From positions 1-64,000 of the forward strand of contig NZ_WIDL01000004.1 in the NCBI RefSeq assembly GCF_009496535.1: a stretch of DNA of 64,000 nt, written 5' to 3'. The notes beneath the pieces were generated by a model. It saw only the letters and a program-made list of their open reading frames with translations. It was not told the origin of the DNA and ran no database searches. The translations under genes were made by a program, and so were the position numbers. Below are positions 56,487-64,000 of the stretch, piece after piece (positions within the stretch are counted from its first letter, which is position 1; each line of letters opens with the position of its first letter). Origin of the DNA: Stenotrophomonas sp. MYb238. Lineage in GTDB: Bacteria > Pseudomonadota > Gammaproteobacteria > Xanthomonadales > Xanthomonadaceae.

Positions 56487-59261
56487 ATGAAACGCCAGTT
56501 GCTGAGCGCCGCCATCTGCGCGGCCATCACCGCCTATTCCCCGCTGTCCTTCGCCCAGTCCGAGGACGCCGGCGCCAGGAAGAACGTAGAGACCCTCGAC
56601 CGCATCACCGTGACCGGCTCGCTGATCCCGCAGGTCCAGGTTGAGACCGCCACGCCGATCACTTCGATCACCGCCCAGGACATCCAGAAGCAGGGCTTCA
56701 AGGACGTGTACGAGGTGCTGCGCTCGCAGCCGCTGGCCACCGGCGCCGTGCAGGACAGCCAGTTTTCCGGCGGCTTCACCCCCGGCGCCAAGCCGATCAG
56801 CCTGCTCGGCCTGGACCCGGGCTTCACCCTGGTGCTGATCGACGGCCGCCCCATGGCCGACTACCCGCTGCTCTACAACGGCCAGAGCAATTTCGTCGAC
56901 CTGGCCAGCATCCCCACCGCGATGGTCGAGCGCATCGACATCGCACCCGGCAACCAGTCGTCCATCTACGGCTCCAGCGCCATCGCCGGCGTGGTCAACA
57001 TCATCCTGAAGAAGCAGCTGGACGGCACCCAGATGAGCTTCCGCATGGGCAGCTACGACGGCGGCGGCGGCGGCAACCAGCGCTTCCAGCTGACCAGCGG
57101 CCGCAGCTGGGACACGCTGGACCTGACCGCCGGCCTGCAACTGAGCAACCAGGACCCGATCTACGGCTTCAACCGCAAGGACTTCGATTCCACCAACGAC
57201 AACCCCGATGTCGCCGCCCGCTACGGCAGCCGCACGTTCGTGCACAACGGCAGCAGCGGCGCCTACATCGACCCCGGCGAGGCGGCCTGCGCGCCGCTGG
57301 CCGGCCTGTTCGGCGGCACCACCATGTACGACACCCGCCCCGGCCGCGGCAACTACTGCGGCAGCCGCTACGAGCCGGGGTATTCGACCATCCTCAACAA
57401 GGAGCGCAGCGCGTCGGGCTACGCCAACCTGAACTACGCGCTCAACGACAGCACCGATGTCTACGCCACCGTGCTGCTCAACCGCACCAAGAACGAGAGC
57501 AACTCCGGATCGCGCTTCTGGCAGCCCTCGATCGACACCAGCGGCTACATCTTCAACAACCTCACCGGCGACCTGGAGAGTTACCAGCGCATCTTCTCGC
57601 CCGAGGAGACCGGCGACCGCGACTTCAACAACGAACGCCAGACCGCCGATTCCTACAACGTCGCGGTGGGCATCAAGGGCTTGGTGGGCCAGTCCAACTG
57701 GGACTACAACGCCTACTACGCGCGCTCGGAGTACCACATCGACAGTCGCCAGTGGTGGCCGCTGAAGGACAGGATGGAGGACTTCTTCCGCGAGCATTTC
57801 CTCGGGCCACAGCTGGGCGACTATTACGGCTACCCGATCTACGAGCCCGACGACGCCGGCTTCTACCAGCCGCTGACGCCCGAGCAGTACCGCAGCTTCC
57901 AGGGCGAGATCCGCACCAAGTCCAAGACCTGGACGCAGAACGTCAACCTGCAGTTCACCAATACCTCGCTGTTCTCGCTGCCGGCCGGCGACGTCGGCTT
58001 CGCCGGCGTGCTGCAGGCCGGCCAGCAGTCCTGGAGCAACCCCACCGACCCGCGCGTGGTCGGCGACGAGTTCTGGGGCCTGAGCGGCACCCAGGGATCG
58101 GGCAAGCGCGACAACTGGGCCGCGGCGGTGGAACTGCGCGTGCCGATCTTCAGCCTGCTCACCGCCAGCCTGTCCGGGCGCTACGACGACTACAAGAACA
58201 AGGGCGGCGGCAGCGATTCGCGCGCGACGTGGAAGGGAGCGCTGGAGTTCCGCCCGCTGGATTCGCTGCTGTTCCGCGCCAACTACGCCACCGCGTTCAA
58301 GTCGCCGGACATGGCCTACGTGTTCGCCGGCGACAGCGGTTTCTACACCTTCGTGCCCGACTACTACCGCTGCGCCACCGAAGAGCCCGGCGTGCCGATC
58401 AGCCAGTGCTCCTACAACGACGAACAGGTGCGCGGCTCGCGTGCGGGCAACCCCGACCTGAAGTCGATCACCGCCAAGTCGTGGGGCGGCGGCGTGGTGT
58501 GGTCGCCCAGCGCGCGCTTCACGGTCAGCGCCGACTACTACCGCATCAAGATCGACAACAAGGTCGCCGACCTCGACCTGGACATGCTGCTGCGCAACGA
58601 GTCGGCCTGCCGCCAGGGCCAGCTGGACGCCGGCTCGCCCACCTGCGTCGATGCCCTGCAGCGCATCGGCCGCGCCGGCGCCAATGCACCGCAGCCGAAC
58701 CAGATCAACACGGTGGCGGTGAACCCGATCAACGTCGCCAAGGAGGACGTCAGCGGCATCACCGCCAACATGGACTACCGCTGGGCCACCGATGCGTGGG
58801 GCAGCTTCATGCTGGGCGCGCGCTACAACGTCACCCTCAAGCACGAGAGCCAGCAGTACCCGGAGGACCCGGTGATCGACCTGCTGCGCGACCCCTACTA
58901 CTCCTCGGAGTTCAAGAACATCTTCAGCGCCACCCTGGGCTGGCAGATGGGCGACTGGACCACCACCCTGTACGGCATCCGCTACGGGCGCACGCCGAAC
59001 TTCGCCGCGCAGGACAGCACCGAGGGATACGCGGCCGACGACGCCGGCAAGGTCAAGGCGTGGACCACCTTCAACCTGACCCTGGACTACGCGGTGACCG
59101 ACGACGTCTCGCTGAGCCTGACCGCCAACAACCTGACCGGCGAACGGCCGCCGCGCGACCGCACCTACACCAGCTATCCGTACTACAACATCTTCAACTA
59201 CAACGGCTACGGCCGCTCCTACATGCTGGAAGTGAACTGGCGTTTCGGGCGCAACCCGTAG
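56487..59261 (+). CDS. TonB-dependent outer-membrane receptor
   Basis: This 924-residue receptor has a signal peptide at 1-23 (ends SPLSFAQ), a TonB-box-like ETLDRITVTG (about 34-43), a plug domain (about 50-165, with VLIDGRPM, VERIDIAPG and SSAIAGVVNIILKK) and a 22-strand barrel ending MLEVNWRF-GRNP. There is no STN signalling domain. Ile-type plugs of this class in Xanthomonadaceae import sugars, peptides or other large nutrients; the substrate is not identifiable here. ATG 56487 follows AGGAATCC and begins MKRQLLSAA; a longer open frame upstream is rejected. It is divergent from tamA and convergent with a TPR-sulfotransferase. Confidence 0.93.
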   Translation: MKRQLLSAAICAAITAYSPLSFAQSEDAGARKNVETLDRITVTGSLIPQVQVETATPITSITAQDIQKQGFKDVYEVLRSQPLATGAVQDSQFSGGFTPGAKPISLLGLDPGFTLVLIDGRPMADYPLLYNGQSNFVDLASIPTAMVERIDIAPGNQSSIYGSSAIAGVVNIILKKQLDGTQMSFRMGSYDGGGGGNQRFQLTSGRSWDTLDLTAGLQLSNQDPIYGFNRKDFDSTNDNPDVAARYGSRTFVHNGSSGAYIDPGEAACAPLAGLFGGTTMYDTRPGRGNYCGSRYEPGYSTILNKERSASGYANLNYALNDSTDVYATVLLNRTKNESNSGSRFWQPSIDTSGYIFNNLTGDLESYQRIFSPEETGDRDFNNERQTADSYNVAVGIKGLVGQSNWDYNAYYARSEYHIDSRQWWPLKDRMEDFFREHFLGPQLGDYYGYPIYEPDDAGFYQPLTPEQYRSFQGEIRTKSKTWTQNVNLQFTNTSLFSLPAGDVGFAGVLQAGQQSWSNPTDPRVVGDEFWGLSGTQGSGKRDNWAAAVELRVPIFSLLTASLSGRYDDYKNKGGGSDSRATWKGALEFRPLDSLLFRANYATAFKSPDMAYVFAGDSGFYTFVPDYYRCATEEPGVPISQCSYNDEQVRGSRAGNPDLKSITAKSWGGGVVWSPSARFTVSADYYRIKIDNKVADLDLDMLLRNESACRQGQLDAGSPTCVDALQRIGRAGANAPQPNQINTVAVNPINVAKEDVSGITANMDYRWATDAWGSFMLGARYNVTLKHESQQYPEDPVIDLLRDPYYSSEFKNIFSATLGWQMGDWTTTLYGIRYGRTPNFAAQDSTEGYAADDAGKVKAWTTFNLTLDYAVTDDVSLSLTANNLTGERPPRDRTYTSYPYYNIFNYNGYGRSYMLEVNWRFGRNP

Positions 59262-59285
59262 CCCGCGCGGCCAGGGGAGGGAACG

Positions 59286-59305
59286 GGGGCGGCCACGGCC
59301 GCCCC
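59286..59305 (+). terminator. Terminator between receptor and sulfotransferase genes
   Basis: GGGGCGGC/GCCGCCCC forms an 8-bp stem with a CACG loop, followed by TGTTTC on the plus strand. It lies between two convergent stops (59261 and 59310) and probably serves both genes. Confidence 0.7.
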
Positions 59306-59309
59306 TGTT

Positions 59310-60872
59310 TCATCCGGCCGCCTGCAGGCGTTCGCGCAGCGGTGCGAGCCGTTCGGCGTAGCGCCGCCATTCCTCGACATTGCGCGCGTGCACCGGCTCG
59401 CGTACCTGCACGCTGCTCAGGGTCGCCGTGGCCGCGGCGTTGCGGGTCAGGTCGCTGGCGCCTTGCTCGGGCGCCAGGCCGCAGCGGCGCAGCACCTGCC
59501 CCAGCGCCGCCTCGGGGTCGCGCACCATCGCTTCGTAGTCGATCTCGAGCACCCGCCCGGGCAGGTGCCGCTGCCAGGCGCGCATCAGTTCCGCATAGGC
59601 GTGGTGGTGCGCGGCAAGGGCATCGACGTCGTAGCTGTAGCCGTAGGAGTCGCCGAACATCGCCCGGTAGTTGGAGAAGCACACCGCCATCGGGTCGCGC
59701 CGGACATGCACGATCAGCGCCTGCGGCAGCGCGCGGGCGATGGGCCCGGCCAGCAGGTAGTTGGGCGGCAGCTTGTCGATGAAGCGGCGTTGCCCCTGCA
59801 GCCGCCAGCGCACCTGGCGTAGATAGCCCTGGCCGATGCTCCGGTAGTCCAGCGACGCCAGCGCCCGCAGCAGCGGCGGATCCAGCAGCGCGCGTCCGGC
59901 CTGGTCGGCGGCCCAGCGCAGCTGCTGGGCGAAATCGCCCAGTTCGCCGGCCGACGCCACCTGCGAATGGTTGCCGAGCATGCGCTCCAGCACCGTGGTG
60001 CCCGAGCGCGGCATGCCGACGATGAAGAGCGGCTGCGCGCCGCCGTCGTCCTCGACGCCGTCGGCCGCGGCGAAGGCCCCGTCCGCCGCCAGCCGCGCCA
60101 TGGCGGCGTGCTGGGCCTGGTCGGCCAGCCGGTCGTGGCGCAGCCGCCGCCACATCGTTGCATTGCCCTGGCGCAGCGCGTCCCAGGCGCCGTCCAGGTC
60201 GCCGAGGTCCTCCAGTTCCTTGTACAGCGCGAACCACAGCGCCGCGCCGTCCTCGCTGTCGGCGCCGGCGGCCTGCAGCTGCCGGCGCAGCGCGTCGACA
60301 TGGTGGTCGCCGGCCTCCCAGCGGCGCAGGCGCGCACGCGTCAGCGCGGCGCGGCCATGGCCGGGGCGCAGTTCCAGGCAGCGCGCCAGCGCCTGCCCAG
60401 CCGCATCCAGTTCGCCGTTGAACTGCAGCTGCACGCCGAGGAAGTAGTGGAAATCGGCGTTGTCGAACCCGGCCGCCGCGGCGCGCCGCATCAGCCGCAG
60501 CGCATCGGCATGCAGGCCCAGCGACTGCAGCACGTGGGCCAGCGCCGCCAGGGTGGACGCCTCATCGCAGCGCGCCACGCAGGCCTGGCGCATCAGCGTC
60601 GCCACGCCTTCGCTGTCGCCCACCCGCAGCAACGCCTGCGCCACCCGCAGCAACAGCGCCGGATCGTCGTATTCCTGCGCCGCGGCCTGCTGCAGCTGCT
60701 GCACGGCTTCGCGCAGACGCCCCTGCGCCAGCACCGTGCCGGCCAGCATCACCCGCGCGTAGGCATGCGCGGGGTGCCGTTCCAGCACCGCCAGCAGGTG
60801 CCGGCGCGCCTCCGGCATGTCGCGCCGGGCCAGGGCGGCCTGCGCGGACTGCCAGGAGGCGGCCGCGTCCAT
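59310..60872 (-). CDS. TPR-containing sulfotransferase family protein
   Basis: This 520-residue protein has tetratricopeptide-like helices over about 1-240 (HPAHAYARVMLAGTVLAQGR, GFDNADFHYFLGVQLQF). A sulfotransferase domain follows, with the PAPS 5'-phosphosulfate loop VGMPRSGTT near 275 and the 3'-phosphate motif VRRDPMAVCFSNYRAMF. It probably transfers sulfate from PAPS to a carbohydrate, lipid or peptide tyrosine; the acceptor is unknown. There is no signal peptide. Its start lies three bases after the glyS stop, so it is likely co-transcribed with glyQS. Genes of this type often neighbour TonB-dependent receptors in xanthomonads and caulobacters (recollection, not searched), as here. Confidence 0.88.
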   Translation of the reverse strand: MDAAASWQSAQAALARRDMPEARRHLLAVLERHPAHAYARVMLAGTVLAQGRLREAVQQLQQAAAQEYDDPALLLRVAQALLRVGDSEGVATLMRQACVARCDEASTLAALAHVLQSLGLHADALRLMRRAAAAGFDNADFHYFLGVQLQFNGELDAAGQALARCLELRPGHGRAALTRARLRRWEAGDHHVDALRRQLQAAGADSEDGAALWFALYKELEDLGDLDGAWDALRQGNATMWRRLRHDRLADQAQHAAMARLAADGAFAAADGVEDDGGAQPLFIVGMPRSGTTVLERMLGNHSQVASAGELGDFAQQLRWAADQAGRALLDPPLLRALASLDYRSIGQGYLRQVRWRLQGQRRFIDKLPPNYLLAGPIARALPQALIVHVRRDPMAVCFSNYRAMFGDSYGYSYDVDALAAHHHAYAELMRAWQRHLPGRVLEIDYEAMVRDPEAALGQVLRRCGLAPEQGASDLTRNAAATATLSSVQVREPVHARNVEEWRRYAERLAPLRERLQAAG

Positions 60873-60875
60873 GCC

Positions 60876-63040
60876 TCAGCCGGACAGATGCTCGATCGCG
60901 GCGACGCTGCCCAGGCGGTCGCCCAGGGTGCGCAGCAGCGCGAGGCGATTGCCGCGCAGGGCCGGGTCCTCGGCGTTGACCATGACGCCGTCGAAGAACG
61001 CATCGACCTGCGGACGCAGGCGCGCGAGGCGGCCCAGCACGCTGACGTAGTCCTTCTGCGCCAGCGCCGCGCCGGTGTCGTCGATGGCCGCGGCCACGGC
61101 CTCGGCCAGCTCGCTCTCGGCCGGCTCGCGCAGCAGCGCCGGATCGATGGCGCCCGGGATGTCGCCTTCGGTCTTGCGCAGGATGTTGCGGATGCGCTTG
61201 TTGGCCGCCGCCAGCGCCTCAGCCTCCGGCAGCTGGGCGAAGGTGCCGATGGCGTCGATACGGCGGTCGAAGTCGTACAGCGAGGCCGGCGTCAGTTCGG
61301 CCACGGCGTTGAAGTGGGTGGCGGGCACGCCCTTGTCGGCGTAGTAGCCGCGCAGGCGGTCGATGATGAAGTCGTAGAGTTCCGTATGCTGGGTCGCTGC
61401 GAGCGAACGAGCATTGGCATGCGATGCCGGGACTTCTATGCCCTTGCTCTTCGCCTCATCGCTGGCGCGTGACTTTTCTCTCAGCGCAACCTCGGACATA
61501 GAAAGCATCACGCCCTCACCCGCCGTATGCAGCAGCGCCGGCAGATCCAGGTCGAAACCCGACTCGATGATCGTGCGCGCCAACCCCAGCGCATTGCGGC
61601 GCAGCGCGAACGGATCCTTGTTGCCGGTCGGCTTGAGGCCCGCGGCGAAACCACCCGCCAGCGTGTCCAGGCGTTCGGCGATCGCCAGCACCTTGCCCAG
61701 CGGCGACAGCGCGATGTCGTCGGCCGCGAAGCGCGGCTGGTAGGCCTCGTCGATGGCCAGCGCGACGGCGGGCGATTCGCCGCCGGCCACGGCGTAGTGG
61801 CGGCCGGCGATACCCTGCAGCTCGGGGAACTCGCCCACCATGCGCGACTGCAGGTCGTTCTTGGCCAGTTCGGCGGCGCGCCTGGCCTGCGCCGGGTCGG
61901 CACCGACCTGCGGCGCGATGGCCTGCGCCAGCGCGCTGACGCGCTGCACCTTGTCGGCGATGCTGCCCAGCCTGGCCTGGTAGGTGACGGTCTTCAGTCC
62001 GTCGCCCATCGCCGCCAGGCCCTGCTTGAGGTCCTCGTCGAAGAAGAACTTGGCATCACTGAAACGCGGGCGGATCACGCGCTCGTAGCCCTTGGCGACT
62101 TCTGCCACGTCTTTCGATTCGATGTTGGCGATGCCGATGAACTTCTCGGTGAGCTTGCCCGCCGCATCCAGCACCGGGAAGAACTTCTGGTTGATCTCCA
62201 TCGTCTCGATCAGCGCTTCCTGCGGCACCGCCAGGAACTCGCGCTCGAAGCCGCACAGCACCGCCGACGGCCATTCGACCAGGTTGACCACCTGCTCCAG
62301 GTTGTCGTCGGTGATGCGCGCCACGCCACCGGCCTGCGCGGCGGCGGCGTTGACCTCGTGCACGATGCGCTCGCGGCGCGCGTCCGGGTCGACCAGCACG
62401 TTGGCGGCCTTCAGCGAATCGACATAGTCGTTCGGGGTGCTCAGCCATACCTGCTTGTCGGCCATGAAGCGGTGGCCGCGGCTGAAGCGGTCGGACTTCA
62501 GGCCGAGCAGCCCGGCATCGACCACGTCGTTGCCGTGCAGCAGCACCAGCCAGTGCACCGGGCGGGCGAAAGCGTACTCGTGCGCGCCCCAGCGCATCGG
62601 CTTGGGGATCGGCATCGCGGCGATGGCCTCGCGCACGATCTCCGGCAGCAGCGTGGCGGTCTTCGCGCCCGGGGTCACCGAACGCAGCACGAAACGCTCG
62701 CCCTTGGCGTCGGTGGTGCGCTCCAGCGCGGTCCAGTCGATGCCGGCCTTGGCGGCGAAGCCCTGCAGCGCCTTGGTCGGCTCGCCGTTGGCGTCCAGCG
62801 CGATGTTGAGATACGGGCCGAACACTTCCGAGTGCTGCTCGGGCTGTTCGGTTTCCACGCCCGGCAGCAGCACGGCCAGGCGGCGCGGGGTGGACAGCGG
62901 CTTGGCGTCGTCGCGCTCGAAGGCGATGCCGCGCTTGGCCAGCCCGTCGATTACGCCATCGAAGAACGCCTGCGCCAGGCCCGGCAGCGCCTTGACCGGC
63001 AGCTCTTCCACGCCCAGTTCGATCAGCAGCGGCTGCATGC

Positions 63041-63044
<4 letters not shown>
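60876..63044 (-). CDS. glyS: Glycyl-tRNA synthetase beta subunit
   Basis: This 722-residue subunit of the (alpha-beta)2 enzyme provides tRNA binding and editing-like functions for glycylation of tRNA-Gly. The N-terminus is [16 protein letters not shown], and the conserved segments [31 protein letters not shown] and NQKFFPVLD are intact. A stretch of about 30-40 residues ([24 protein letters not shown] and on) interrupts the HD-like region between LLHTAGE and [11 protein letters not shown]. It is encoded by visibly less GC-rich DNA at about 61381-61515, and the frame is preserved. The start overlaps the glyQ stop by ATGA. Confidence 0.97.
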
Positions 63045-63952
<908 letters not shown>

Positions 63953-63981
63953 GCTGCCTGGGCCGTACGGATGGGTGCGCT

Positions 63982-63987
63982 AGTATA
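63982..63987 (-). promoter_or_regulatory. -10 box of glyQ promoter
   Basis: TATACT on the minus strand lies 30 bases upstream of the glyQ ATG, within CGCTATACTAGCG. The -35 region falls outside the window. Confidence 0.6.
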
Positions 63988-64000
63988 GCGAGCGACCGCG

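Overview
This window looks like a chromosomal segment from a GC-rich gammaproteobacterium of the Xanthomonadaceae (Lysobacteraceae), in the range of Pseudoxanthomonas, Luteimonas, Lysobacter or Stenotrophomonas. The evidence is gene content: paired DPP4-type and S46 dipeptidyl peptidases, TonB-dependent receptors, a TPR-sulfotransferase, a DcaP-like porin and a CrbS-type kinase. Short intergenic hairpin repeats also resemble those of xanthomonad genomes. Genus cannot be fixed by eye. I see no phage, insertion sequence, CRISPR array, tRNA or rRNA.

Layout. 1-2303: the 5' two thirds or more of a repeat-rich exported surface protein that runs off the left edge. 2793-13577: a peptide and hydroxyproline catabolic block: exported DPP4, an M24 Xaa-Pro peptidase, ketoglutarate-semialdehyde dehydrogenase, hydroxypyrroline-carboxylate deaminase, a three-subunit D-hydroxyproline dehydrogenase, hydroxyproline 2-epimerase and a divergent PAS-AraC regulator. 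13599-14639: a class A beta-lactamase with an unusually long omega loop. 14781-28544: an acetate block: actP, yjcH, DcaP-like porin, acs, a CrbR-like regulator and the CrbS-like transporter-kinase, interrupted by a chemoreceptor with a FliA-type promoter and by mntP under a manganese riboswitch. 28629-33531: a histidine kinase and two tandem TPR paralogues, one with a degenerate GGDEF domain.

33602-48216 is the most intriguing part. A 2726-residue DUF11/SdrD-B repeat protein, a ~1100-residue outer-membrane barrel with an Ig-like N-terminus, and an OmpA-like peptidoglycan-binding protein are packed in one operon. Two duplicated orphan response regulators lie just upstream, and there is a 10-bp-phased direct repeat in front of the operon. 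I infer a cell-surface display or anchoring machine; its function is not established by the sequence.

48370-63952: an S46 peptidase with the Ser signature of DPP11, tamB-tamA (outer-membrane translocation/assembly), a divergent TonB-dependent receptor, a convergent TPR-sulfotransferase, and glyS-glyQ. Many gene pairs on the minus strand overlap by 4 bases (ATGA or GTGA), implying translational coupling in the hydroxyproline, acetate, surface, tam and gly operons.
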